NCBI GenBank assembly: GCA_039111635.1
Contig: JBCAQO010000015.1
Location: 186,001 to 250,000 of the forward strand
DNA: 64,000 bases
Direction: 5' to 3'
Origin: Heterobasidion occidentale
Lineage: Eukaryota; Basidiomycota; Agaricomycetes; Russulales; Bondarzewiaceae
Shown: positions 1 through 11,100 of the stretch, piece by piece
Numbering within the stretch: the first letter of the stretch is position 1
How the letters are laid out: the number at the start of each line of letters is the position of its first letter
Made by a program: the position numbers and the translations under genes
Notes under the pieces: generated by a model
Seen by the model: only the letters and a program-made list of their open reading frames with translations
The model's database searches: none
What the model was told of the DNA's origin: nothing

Positions 1-520
1 CACATGTTGTGTCCTATAATGACCAGTAGCAGGCATTAGCTAACAATGACAACTTTAATAATCTTATGTGCAAGGCCAAGGTACCAAGGTCTTCACAGCC
101 TCTTGTAGCAGCTGCCAAGCTGCCAACAAAGTGGCTAGGGGCATCAATGCACATTTCTCTCTTTCTATGTCCCTTTTAAAGGCAGCTGGAAAGTCAGCAA
201 AAGAGCTACAAGATAATAGTGTAGGCATATATAAAGGAGAGTAATGTGCTAAAATAGTATAGAATGTGCCACATCTTTACCTTCTCACTGATAGAGCAGT
301 AGTACTTACTATTTCCTACTGCTAATTAAAGACTTCTTGGTATGGAATTAGTGCTAATATTATGAAATTAGAAACCAATCCAATGCTCATAATGTGTTGC
401 TCCCAATTAGGAAATTAGACACTTTTAGATGCTATTAACACTTTTAGATACTTTTAGACACTATTAGATATAATCCAGAGCTAATACAAAGGGGTGGTTT
501 TCCAGATGCCTATATATCCC
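1..520. other. AT-rich flank, no gene seen
   Basis: AT-rich sequence with no convincing coding frame. A short direct repetition of a 'cacttttaga' motif occurs around 420-465. It borders the transposase relic that follows and is probably part of the same decayed mobile-element island. No terminal inverted repeat could be recognised by eye. Confidence 0.4.
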
Positions 521-1614
521 CTACCAATGTCTTGAAGAACCATCGGTCCAGTCGGCTCCTAAAGACATGCCGAATACCTTGATGTATGCTCCATAGTGGA
601 GCCGCCTAGCATGTGATGCTTGAACCATCGGATAGACCAGCCCCAAAGGGCCCCAATCAGTCAAGTCATAACACCGATGTACCAATTCTAGTAGAAGGAT
701 AAGCAGGCCAAAATTCACAAGAAAAACCAAGAAGACATACATAATATTTTTATCCTGTTCACCCCACCCCAGAAACATATCTTTTCCTAGAAATATAAAT
801 CCAGGCAAGGTGTATGTGCCGTCGGCACAAATGCGTTCAATGACAGTTACAAGTTCAAGACTGTCATTCTGAATCTTTATGCGAGCCCTTTGCTCTCGAC
901 CATAAAACATTTTCCATTTGTTCCCTTTTTGTCCACCTCCGAGCTAAATACCTTTTTCATCCATGTTATAGACATTTTCCCAGGGTATGTCATGCTTCTG
1001 TATGAAATTCTCTAAAAGCTCGAAGTGGTGTTCAACAGTGGTGGGATTAAATGCGCGTGCACATTTTGGGTCAAGGCCGGAAGGACGCCCAAGCACAAGC
1101 TCTGGATTTGGTCCAGAAAGCGACGGATCTGCCTGAAAGACGGCAAAGTCCCGCAAAGAGCCTGAACTTTTGGCCAGATTGTCTGCTTTGAGACTACATG
1201 ACCAGTAGACCCTAGATATTGAATCCATTCAGCTAAGACTTTTTCTTGAGCATTGTTCAGTAACTGCTCTCTTTCATGAGCATTTTTTGGAGCAGATGAC
1301 TTCTTTAGATAATGACGCCACAAAGTGGAAACTGAGATTCCAAAAGCAATGGCAGCCTGATTACAGCTCAAGTGTATACCATCCCGGAGAGATTGACAAG
1401 CGGTTTCAACAGTAAACTCACAGATCTCCCTTTCCTTGTCTCTCTTTTTCTTGCCTGAGGATGTCATAAGTTGCAGGGAGTCTACAAAGTCAGTCCGAGC
1501 ACAAACGAGAGCCTGCCTCGGCACTCCTGCATGAGGTCCACCAACAGAACATGTCGGAGCTTCAAAAAAAGTCACCTTTCCGAGGCCAAAGTCACTCTGC
1601 ACATCCTCTTGCAC
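521..1614 (-). pseudogene. pogo/Fot1-type (Tc1-mariner superfamily) DDE transposase relic
   Basis: Read on the minus strand, the first part (about 1490-1230) encodes a helix-turn-helix of psq/CENP-B type: a basic lysine-rich start, then a stretch with 'NQAAIAFGISVSTLWRHYLK' and a second CENP-B-like helix region. A second frame (about 1228-950) carries 'HDIPWENVYNMDEKGI', which matches the first catalytic Asp context (NMDE.G) of DDE_1 transposases. A third frame (910-521) carries the following DDE segment ('GFIFLGKDMFLGW'). The parts lie in different frames with no plausible introns and the later catalytic region is poorly preserved, so this is a dead copy. Such elements are common in Agaricomycete genomes. 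The transposase class is fairly sure; the element boundaries are not visible. Confidence 0.75.
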
Positions 1615-2473
1615 TGATATTTTATTTGAGGCATGAACTTCCTACTGATCACCCTTGGATTTTTTCACGTTATTTTCATTCATATACATTCCCTGCTCCT
1701 TTTCTTAAATGAGGTTTAGAATGCAAGATCGGTTGGATCTGGGCTCCTTGTCACAATAGAGAGTCAATATTCCACATGATTTCCCTTTTCTGCCCCATGT
1801 GCTTGTTTTAGAAGTCAAAAAAATATGGCTAATCTATACATACACAGTAACATACATGAATATTTTCAGGGCTGCCGCAACAATAGGGAGGAAGTTATAT
1901 TGATTGTTCAACTCTGGTCCACTGTTCAACTCTGGTCTAAGCATAGTATAGACCTGTTGTCCACAAGACAGCTTCCTTATCATTTTTTGTGTCTTATACT
2001 GTCTTATCTCACTTATCGAGCCATATAAGACAAAAAGACAACTTGTGTATTTCCTGATGCTTCCAGCAGGCTCTATATCTCATGCCAATGGACAAGCATG
2101 CTAGCTCTGACTAGCCAGGATTCTCACTGGGAATTATTGTCAACAAAACCTGGGACCTAAAGGTGCCAGGAATCATATCACCCCACAGCCACACCCCTCT
2201 TTGTTTTGTTGGATAAGTCTCAGTTAGATACCATATGTCACTGCCGAGTCACCCCATGTGATGTTGTCGAGTATGGGCGAGGCCTACCTTAGTTCATGTT
2301 GTAAGTGCCTCAGCAGTCTTTCGATAAAATAGGCGGTGCTTGCCGGTAGCTGCCGGTCAACTCACTCGCAGCATACGTGAAGACTCCATATTACCAATGT
2401 TCTTAGAACAGTTATTAAGTAGCGATGGGTATACCTAAGTTACATTCCTTCGTAGAAAGAGGTATATGAGCAT
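1615..2473. other. Intergenic, AT-rich, no gene seen
   Basis: Only short frames without recognisable similarity occur here. The stretch separates the transposon relic from the serine-rich gene that ends at 2474. An imperfect short repeat ('tgccggtagctgccggt') lies near 2341-2357. No RNA gene could be recognised. Confidence 0.4.
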
Positions 2474-3990
2474 CTACTGCCGGAGCAGCTTCTCATGCAG
2501 CTCCGCGCCCTTGAGCTTGGCCCGCAGATATTCCAACCGCTCCTCGTAGCGCCCAACCACTTCTGTCCGCCGTCTACGAATGTCCGCCATCTCAACCTCC
2601 AGAGCCGCAAGCTCTGCATCATCCCCTGCGGCGCTCGTTGCCAACCTCGGCGTCACTGAAGCGGACTTAGCGTGTCCTGCTGGGGTAGGCAGTCCTGGCC
2701 AAGCTCGATGGCCGTCCACCGACTCTCGGCCATCGCCCTCTGCAACAGTCGCCAATGGCAAGTGCGACGCGCTCCGTGACAGGTTAAGGCTCGATGAGCT
2801 AGCACTACCAAGTCGCCCTATCACGGACGTCGACGACGAAGGGAGGGCGGGCACCGAGGTCGATGCACTCCGTCCGCGCGAGGAGATGGACGCAAAAGAG
2901 GATTTTCGACCGAGGGAGACGGGCTGCGCAACGAGGGGGAGCCGCCCTTTGGCCGTGAACGCGTGGGCGAGCGATAATCGGACAAGCTAGTGCCGTTGGA
3001 TCCACTGGATCGCACCGAGGTGCTATCGCTGTCCTTCCTGAACCGTGATCTGCGGTCGGGTATCAGGGTCCACGAGGAATCCAGAGGATCCTGGAGATCG
3101 GACGGGTGGGTACCTGGGACAGCGAGATGTGACGAAGAAGCGTTAGGTGTCAGAGGGCTTGGTCGATGCTGTCGCCGAGTCAAAGTGCTCAGTTCCAGGC
3201 CGTTGAACGCGTCTAACAATCTTCTGCTCTGCTTCGACAGACTCGATCTCGTGTCGAATATCTCTAGCCGTCTTCACTGCTCGGAATCAGTAGTGATGTC
3301 AAGCCCGCTTAACGAAACGACGTTCGGAGGGTCAAGGCCAACGATGCGCCCGTGGAAAGAAGAAGGCGGAGCAGCCTTTGGCAGTCGTCTGGCACTCCGC
3401 GTGGTTGTGCGAGAGAGACTGGGAGAGGAAGGGGTAGTGGGTTCCGTCGCGATTCCGGCGAGCAGCATTTAACGTGAGAAGATATGGAAGCGCTGTCAAA
3501 CGGAGAACTGTCCGTCCGGAGGGATAATTCGCTTGTTTGCTTGTGAAGAGGGCGGGTAAAGAGCCGACGCTGGATCAAGCCGGAAGACATGGAGCCAACG
3601 GAGAACATGCTATTCGTGTCGCTTTGATCGCGGTCGCGGAAGTGGAGGAGGAGCGTCTGCTAGTGGCTCGTCGTAGCATACTAGAGAGATTGGACGAGAT
3701 GGATCTCTTCGATTGGATCGAAGGCGGCCGGGATGGGGTGGTGCGTTGTGTGGAAGAGGTGTGGGCTAAGGGGACAAAGGACAGTTTCCAGATCTGAGGG
3801 TGTGGTGAGTACGATAAAAGGTGGGACGTACTTTGACTGTGCGCGGTCGACACGACTAGGCCCAGCGATGGGCACGACAGGTGTCTCCGTTGGGGAGGGG
3901 GGGCATTAGCAGAGAGTCGCTCCGAAGAGACTCTGGACGCGAGGAGACGATATTCGTCGTCACTGTAGAAGACTGTGTGAGGGAAGATCT
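2474..3990 (-). CDS. Conserved basidiomycete Ser-rich coiled-coil protein, reading frame disrupted
   Basis: The minus strand carries a long low-complexity Ser/Pro/Arg-rich protein. The C-terminus (2474 to about 2640) is a charged coiled coil ('EMADIRRRRTEVVGRYEERL'). Upstream is a helical block with 'ARDIRHEIESVEAEQK' followed directly by 'LLDAFNGLELSTL', a pairing I associate with uncharacterised basidiomycete proteins. The pieces are not in one frame: the coil and LLDAF segments are offset by one base near 3219-3223, the frame changes again near 2930-2950, and another unexplained change lies near 3270-3290. None has an obvious GT-AG intron. Either the assembly has indels or the gene is decaying. 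The start is unresolved; coding-like Ser-rich sequence fades at about 3.9-4.0 kb. Function unknown. Confidence 0.5.
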
Positions 3991-4675
3991 AGTGGGATGG
4001 GAGGATGGAGACTGACTCGAGCAAGCCTTCGGCATTGGCGGTGGCTAATTCGTTGAGGCGTTGAGCTAGCATGACACTGAGAAAATGGATGTATCAATGG
4101 ACTGGAGGAAGCAAGGGGAGAAACGGGCATACGTGAGGACATCTGTGGATGCGCGAGAGGAGGGTGGTGGGGGGTGGGGACGGGGACGAGACGAGGGCGA
4201 GGACGAGGACGAGAAGGGAGAGGGAGGGTGTGGCTGCTGTGCGCGAGGCATTGTGTGCGCTGTCTGTGGTGTCTCGCGCGGTCTCTGCTTGTTCTTTCCA
4301 TACTGGCGCGCAGGCGTCAGCGCGGGACCGCCGCCGACAAACATGCACTCACAAAGCGAGACCGAACAACATTCACCGCCGCTGGCTTCTCCTCCGAGAC
4401 ATACTTCTCATGCTCCGGACGTCGGGACGAAAAGAATCCCATCGTTGCATCGGTGATGCCCGAGTGCCTCCCTCGATCAAGCCGAACGAAGCGAAAGCGC
4501 ACAGGAATGCAATGAGCGGAACAAACGAAGGACGTGAGCGTCGACGACAGCGGGCTGCTCATCCCATCCGACGCGAATGGCCCGCACGTGCCTCATGCAC
4601 GTGACCCATCCTCATGGCGCGACTTCCGACTTTCTCGTCCTGGCACTCGTCCGACACGTCTTGCTTCCGACCGTC
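3991..4675. other. Intergenic / divergent promoter region with purine-pyrimidine skewed tract
   Basis: This stretch lies between the Ser-rich gene and ERG24. A strongly GA-rich plus strand at about 4150-4230 (CT-rich on the minus strand) gives long overlapping frames on both strands that look like composition artefacts. CT-rich tracts are typical of basidiomycete promoters, so it may serve both flanking genes. No gene can be supported here. Confidence 0.4.
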
Positions 4676-6289
4676 ATGACAGACCTCAACCCTCGCACCA
4701 AATCCTACGAGTTTCTCGGGCCTCCCGGGGCCCTCGCCGTCACCGTCGGCGTTCCCATCATGACCTATGCCCTCTACTTCTCTTGCAACGAGGTTTCTGG
4801 CGGTTGCCCCCCCACTCCCCTCTCTACCTTGATTCCCACTGTTCAACAGGCCATCTTTGATACAGACTGGTGGAAGAGCCTGTTGGATACCAAAGCTCTT
4901 GCAATCTATTCGTCTTGGTACGCGTTTTGTATTGTGGCATGGGCTATTCTCCCAGGCGACTGGGTTCAGGGATCTCAGCTTCGCAATGGAAAATATCAGA
5001 GTTACAAGATAAATGGTGTGTGAATGTGTCGCCGTTCCTCTGCCATGTATATCCATAACTCTGCCGTAGCATTCTCTACGTCCCTTCTCGCTCTCGGCCT
5101 CGCCACAGGATACATCATGCGTTTCGGAGTCCAGTCTTTCACCTTCTTCTACGAACATTGGGTAGGATTTGTGACAGCCGCCTTGCTCAACTCCGTTCTC
5201 CAAGGCCTGCTCTGGTATGCTCTTTCATTCCGCCAAGGAAAGCTACTTGCTCTCGGTGGCAATTCCGGGAACCCCATCTATGATGTGCGTCCGTCGTCTG
5301 TCTCCATATGCATGACGTTGACGGATCCTCCACCTTAGTTCTATATCGGTCGCGAGCTGAACCCGACCGTACTCGGTTTGGATATCAAGTCTTTCAACGA
5401 ACTGAGGCCAGGAATGATCTTGTGGTTATTGATTGATATCAGCATGGCCTGCGAGCAGGCAACTCGTCTTGGAGGGCGTATCACCGACTCGATGGGTCTC
5501 GTACTCTTCTTCCAGTCGTTGTATATCATGGATGCTTTGTACAACGAGGTATGGCAGCCCTGATCGCATTGATTTCCACTCACCTGACTTTCCTTCAGCC
5601 CGCGATTCTTACGACCATGGATATCATCTCCGATGGGTTTGGCTTCATGCTCTCTGTGGGTGACCTGGTTTGGGTTCCCTTTGTCTACTCCCTCCAGGCA
5701 CGCTACCTTGCTTTCCATCCGAAAGATCTTGGGTATGCCTGGAGTGCTGCCATTTTAGCTGTCAATTTCCTCGGCTACTGGGTCTTTCGAAGTGCGAACA
5801 ACGAGAAAAATGAATTCCGCAACGGACGGAACCCCAAGAGTCAGTTTTACCGTCATCTTTCGCTATGTGGTGTATGTTTAAACTCACGCAGATCTCACGT
5901 ACATGCCCACCGAGCGTGGCACGAAGCTTTTGACTTCCGGTTGGTGGGGAGCCTCTCGCCACCCAAATTATATGTACGCCCCTCCCATTTTCCGATCAAG
6001 TTATTTTTCTGACGTGAGCTGCGCAGGGGTGACCTGTTGATGGCGTTGGCATGGTCCTTGCCCACTGGCTTCGAGACACCCGTCACCTACTTCTACGTTG
6101 TTTACTTTGCTGTCCTCCTGATCCACCGACAGCGACGTGATGACGAAAACTGTGAGAAAAAGTCAGTAATTTTTCTGCGCTCAGCCTCTGTGACCGCGAC
6201 TCTGATGTTTGGCTCTTGATAGGTACGGAAAAGACTGGCACAAGTACATGAAGCTTGTTCCCTACCGCATCATCCCGTACATCTACTAA
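4676..6289 (+). CDS. ERG24: Delta(14)-sterol reductase (ERG24 / lamin B receptor family)
   Basis: Reduces the C14-C15 double bond left after CYP51 demethylation in ergosterol synthesis, using NADPH, in the ER membrane. Seven exons join in frame (4676-5015, 5070-5284, 5339-5548, 5599-5839, 5892-5973, 6027-6161, 6223-6289) to 429 aa, the usual family length. Family blocks visible are '[18 protein letters not shown]', '[20 protein letters not shown]', '[18 protein letters not shown]' and the C-terminal '[21 protein letters not shown]'. Several hydrophobic segments are present, as expected for an 8-10 TM protein. An in-frame upstream ATG at 4577 exists; 4676 ([19 protein letters not shown]) fits the family start better. 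The gene is convergent with ORC2, with 82 bp between stop codons. Confidence 0.96.
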
Positions 6290-6371
6290 GCAGCCTGGAG
6301 AGTGTGATTTCTTGTTTTGTTGACGTACTTCGAATATATCGCATTGGTGCTTGGTGTAACAATGGACAAAT

Positions 6372-7670
6372 TTAATGGGTTTTGAGCCACTCTAATAATC
6401 GTGCAAGGCGCTCTTTTCGCAATGGTATCCACAGGGTCTCCGACGAGCCCAACGTACTGGCCCCAGCGATGACAACTAGGCCATGGTCTTTGAACTCCCC
6501 AAGGAGGGATCGGAGCGCCGTATCATTCGTGGCTACGAAATTATCTCGAGCCATATTGAACACGCGATCGTAGGCCATCGCCAGCTCCTCCGCATGAGCA
6601 GCGACGGCGTTGCCAGCATCATCCATGGCTTCGAGTTGGTGCTTTGCAATCAGGGCGAAGAGCTTCTGCGCCTTCTGTGTGACGGACGCGAGGATGTGCT
6701 GCGCGGCCGTCTCCGTCATGACTGCCCCATCGGCACCACGGTCCCCTGACGGAGCGAATTGGAGGCGCGCAGACATCGAGGAGAACGTCGCGCCGCGGAT
6801 GGACGAGCGGTCGGCGAAGGAGAGCTCAGTGTCGTATGGTGCAAGGGTGGTAAGATCATGCCAGAGCCACGCGTGCCCGCGGCTCCCGCTCTGGAGCGAA
6901 GACTGCTTCCTGGTGAGCGCTTCAGATGAAGACCAGAGGAGAGGGAAGTTAAGATGGTCCACGGATACCGCGAGACGGATGCGGGGACAAGAGAGGAGGA
7001 GCGATAGGCATGCACGCGCCTTGGGTGTGCGGAAGGCTGGGGCATCGAAGCTGTGAATGATGAGAAACAGGGGGCGGGAGCTGGTACTGAAGAAATTGCG
7101 GATGCGGTGCGCCTGGCTCTCTAAATTTTGAGAGCTGAGAGGCAGAGAGGCGATTCCTGGCACTTGTTCGATGGAGGAGATCATGTCCTTGATATTGAAG
7201 GAGGGCTGATAGCCGTTCACAACGATGGCGTAGCCTTTTCTCCGGCACGTTTGGGTTGCAAACGCGTTGAACACGTTTCGCTTAGAACCTAGCCCATAGA
7301 ACGCCAAGCTGAAGCCTTCCTCCAGTTGAAGCAGGAAGCGAGCGAAATGGCGGCGATGGAGGGAGTGCAAGGAAGCCGAAAAGTCGGGAACGGGAGACGG
7401 ATAGGGCGTCAGCGCGATGGTAGCGGCATATTCGTCCGCAGTGAGAGGCTCGACGATCTGGGAGAATACGCTCGAGGAGGTTCTGGACGCTTTCGATGCA
7501 TGCAGAAAGTAAGCGTCGAAGGCGGTCTGTGCGGTGAAGGCAGAGTGTGCTGTGCGCGAGGTGCCGGGATTGAAGCCCTGGCTGGCATCAGGTTCGTCAT
7601 TGTCGTTTTCGGAGACGGCGTGAGATGTGTGGTCTCCTTCGTCCTCGGAAAACGTTGTGAAAGAGCTCAT
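6372..7670 (-). CDS. ORC2: Origin recognition complex subunit 2
   Basis: Subunit of the six-protein origin recognition complex that marks replication origins and loads MCM2-7. It is a single uninterrupted minus-strand frame. The signature of ORC2 is the 'FSLAFYGLGSKRNVFNAFA' block (position of the degenerate AAA+ P-loop), followed by 'YAIVVNGYQPSFNIKDMISS', a conserved 'RPLFLIIHSFDAPAFR' strand and the winged-helix C-terminal region ending 'PLRKERLARLLEWLKTH'. ATG at 7670 (MSSFTTFSEDEGDHTS) opens the conserved acidic N-terminus and gives 432 aa; an in-frame ATG at 7811 would add 47 residues of unlikely composition. It is unusually intron-free for this region. Confidence 0.93.
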   Translation of the reverse strand: MSSFTTFSEDEGDHTSHAVSENDNDEPDASQGFNPGTSRTAHSAFTAQTAFDAYFLHASKASRTSSSVFSQIVEPLTADEYAATIALTPYPSPVPDFSASLHSLHRRHFARFLLQLEEGFSLAFYGLGSKRNVFNAFATQTCRRKGYAIVVNGYQPSFNIKDMISSIEQVPGIASLPLSSQNLESQAHRIRNFFSTSSRPLFLIIHSFDAPAFRTPKARACLSLLLSCPRIRLAVSVDHLNFPLLWSSSEALTRKQSSLQSGSRGHAWLWHDLTTLAPYDTELSFADRSSIRGATFSSMSARLQFAPSGDRGADGAVMTETAAQHILASVTQKAQKLFALIAKHQLEAMDDAGNAVAAHAEELAMAYDRVFNMARDNFVATNDTALRSLLGEFKDHGLVVIAGASTLGSSETLWIPLRKERLARLLEWLKTH

Positions 7671-7811
7671 TACCGAGAGCCGCCTGGCACAGAAGGATCG
7701 GGATGGGGAAAGCGGTGCCACTGCGGTGCCACAACCGGATGAGTGCGAACCGGAGATCAAAGTCAGAGGCAGAAGAAGTGATCGTGGACCGTTCGGTCTT
7801 TGAATGATCAC

Positions 7812-8180
7812 GGCGCGTTGTTACGGCCGCATCGACTGTACACCGCCTGGGCGGCGCGCGCGAGACCGTAGGTAGAATAAAGAAGATAAAAAGATCGCAT
7901 GTAATCAGATGCTCATGTGTGGAATTGGTGTGTTCTCTGTACATACAACCACTTTTGGCACACATATTTCAGGGAGGACTTCTACCCAACACACATCCAA
8001 TCAGACTCATGGGCAAAGGTCTTATCATCTGCCATTGAAGCCAATGCGCTAACTCTACATCAATTAAGCAGCACTTATGGATACAAACAAGGTAAGAAAA
8101 CATGTATCGCAAACAGAAAATACCCGAGAATGCTACAATAGATCACACACCATATCATCCCGGCAGGATTGAGCAGACAC
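7812..8180. other. Intergenic between ORC2 5' end and RPAP1 3' end
   Basis: The stretch holds the ORC2 promoter and the RPAP1 3' untranslated region (both genes on the minus strand). It is locally AT-rich from about 7870 to 8150. No conserved frame or RNA gene was recognised. Confidence 0.4.
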
Positions 8181-11100
8181 TTATGGTGCCAACAGCCCCG
8201 CGAGCCGCTCGCGCGTCCGCTCCGTGCCCCACCGCGCTACCCATTCTGCGCGCGCGACCCGCCACTCTTCCGGCAACGCGAAGCACTCCGGCGCCATGAC
8301 GGCACTGCCCCCTCGCCTCTGCCAGTACATCACCACCTCCTGTACCACGTCCGGCGCGCCCTGCCCCACCACCGCCTCCAACAGCTTCCTTGCGCGCTCG
8401 CACCCGTGTCCGGCATCTGCACCCACGACTGAGTTCGCATCTCCGTCCACATGCAGATCCGGCCAGATGTTCGCCGCGACATGGTGCACGGCCAGCCACC
8501 GCACAAAGCCCTCCGCGCGACCCCTACCCCCCAGGCCTTGCGCCTGCCGCCCCCCTACTAGCACGCCCAAATACGCTCCAACCACCTCCGTGCTCTCCTC
8601 CGCCGGCCATAAATACTCCCCGACCCGTGCCCCGACCGCCCTCTCGACGGGCGTGCGCACTGTCCCGAGCACATGCGCGGCGTCGCCCAGCAGCGCCTTG
8701 CGATAGTCCGTGGGGTAGCGCCGCATGAGTGGCGGCAGGAGCAGGGCGGCGAAGAGCGGATGCGCGAACGAGATGGAGTCGTACAACGCGACGAAATCGG
8801 TGTAGAACTGATAGAATGGCGTCCCGGGCCCGAGGAACCGCGCGGAGGCGGCCTCGAGGTCATCGCTCGCGTCGAATGTGCCGGAGGGAGAGACGGAGAG
8901 CCCATCTGGGGAGGCGTGCAGCGTGCACGGCGCCAGCAGGTCCTCCATCAAGGCCCCCACCGCCAGATCCCGGAAAACCTCGCCGTCGCCATCTACCTTT
9001 CCTTCGTCCGCTGCTGCCGCTTGGGTCTGCCCATGCTCCAGCATGAACACCTTCATGCATCCAAACACAACCTCCGCGCGGCTCATCGAGAGCCCTGCGC
9101 CTCCGAGCCCATGCGCGCCCAATGCGTCCCGCACGACGCCCGCGAGCAGCAAAGAAGCACGCACGACTTCGACCTCGCTGGCGTTCCACGCGTCAGGGAG
9201 CGCGTGCCATGCAGGCGACGTACCCGAGCGCAGGACGTGATCGAGCGCCGCGAGAGGCCAGTCGCGCGCAAGAGGGAGGCCGGAGGAGGTGGACGTAGAG
9301 CTTGGCGCGGAGCTGTGCGTACGGCGCCGGATAGCCCATGCAGGCGGAAGGCGCTGTGTTGTCGCGAGCTGGATCGAGCGCGGGGTCGGGACGACCGGGC
9401 CTACGTGCCCACGTCCCGTTTTGCCGCCACCACTCTCAACCTCTGCCTCGGCATCGGCGTCGGCATCGGCGTGTCCGTGAGCATGCACTTCTTCAAAAGG
9501 ACGCAGCCCAAACGTCAAGAACGGCTCGATGGTGCTCATCCCACCCCGCTCCCATACAACACCCGGCGTCGCGCGCCCGCTTCCACGCATGAAGTCCTCT
9601 GTCACCACCTTGACAACACCCCCAATAATGGACCGCGCAACGTCCTCGTCGCCCGGCATCAATCTAACGAGAACCGCCGACGCCTGAGCGAGCCACAGCG
9701 CGTCGGGAGTGGTCGGCATCCGGCGGGACATGCGGACGAAGCTCGCGAGAAGCGCAGCGAGCGGGCGGCAGAAGACTTGCAGGTAGTTTGGGTGTGCTGG
9801 GTGTATATGGATGCGAGGAGGGGGTGGGCTACGACAGTGGATGCAAGGGTCGAGAGACGGCGGAAAGGGAGTTGGAGTGGTGGCGAAGGGAGCGGCGTAG
9901 AGGAAAGCGGGGGCAGACAGGCGAGCCAGAGACGAAGCGCGGCCACGATCGTGTTCGCGTGCTGAGCCATAGCGCGAAGCCGCGCCATCCTTTCCTCTTC
10001 CTCCTGTTCCGTCAGCGTTGTTGCTGGTGCTGACGTGTCCAGCGTGTCCAAGATGTCCTGCAGGCCGTCAATTGCCCTTGCCAATACCGCCTTCTCCTTC
10101 CCACTCTCGAACCCATCCTTGAACGCGTCCACGACAACCGCTCTTTCCCCCTCCCCGCCTCTCACCCCGTTCACCCGCGCGCCCTCCAACCACGCCGCCT
10201 GGACGCGCCACAGCGCCGTCCAAACCTCCTCGGCCTCCTGCTTATCCCCTCCCAAGCGCCCCCGCATCTCGATCGCCTCCTCCGCCCACCCCCACCCAAC
10301 GACTTGACTCCACAGAATCTCATGCTCCGGCGTCGTCCGATGCGGATCGACCGCGCACACCGTCCAGGCCTCCACAGCCTGCAGATAAGCCACTCTCAAT
10401 CTCGCCCCCGCCACCCCGCCCGACCTTCGTACTGCAGGCGTCAGCGACGACGACACGTATTTTCCTATGCGCGCAAGCGGCTCCGCGGCCGTCGTAGCGA
10501 CGCTCGAATACACCCCATACGCCGCCATTGCCGCATACAGCCTCAACGTCGCGCCCATCAGCTCCAACGCGAGTGTGCTGGAGTACGGGTACGGGTACGT
10601 CGACTCCGACCCCAAGGCGGAATCTGTGTCCGCCGGGATGGGCGCGACGACGAACCGCAGCAGCGCGTCCGCAGGGCCCACAAGCGCGCGTGCGTTGGCG
10701 CGCGAAGCAAGGACGAGCGTCGTGAGTAAATCGATAGCCTCTGGCGTCGGCGTCGTGCTCGTCGTGCGCGGAAGAGGAGGATGTAGTGCTCGTGAGCACG
10801 AGTGTGCGGAGGAGGTTGGAGATCAATGATGGCGCGGCGACAACCGCATCTGCGAGGGCGTTCGAATGGCGCGCCAGTCGATGCAGGATCGAAAGGAGCT
10901 GGAGGAGGGATGTGCGCGGGAGCGCCGCGGTGCCGAACGCGCGAGCGGCGTTTTGGAGGACAAAATCGACGGGAAGGGACGCGAGCGCGTCAGCGTTCTT
11001 CGAATTTTGAGTCTCGGGCTCGTCGGGCGGGGCTTCGGTCGGAAGACCGTTGGCGGCGGGCGGCTCGTCGCGCAGCTCGACGCCGTCGACGGACGCGAAC

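Noticed and set aside
4085..4604. Several overlapping plus-strand frames upstream of ERG24
   Set aside because: They arise from the GA-rich tract, disagree in frame with each other and show no conserved motif.
8673..9965. 430-codon open frame on the plus strand opposite RPAP1
   Set aside because: GC-rich shadow of the RPAP1 exons; Arg/Pro-rich composition without any family motif, while the minus strand shows clear RPAP1 blocks.
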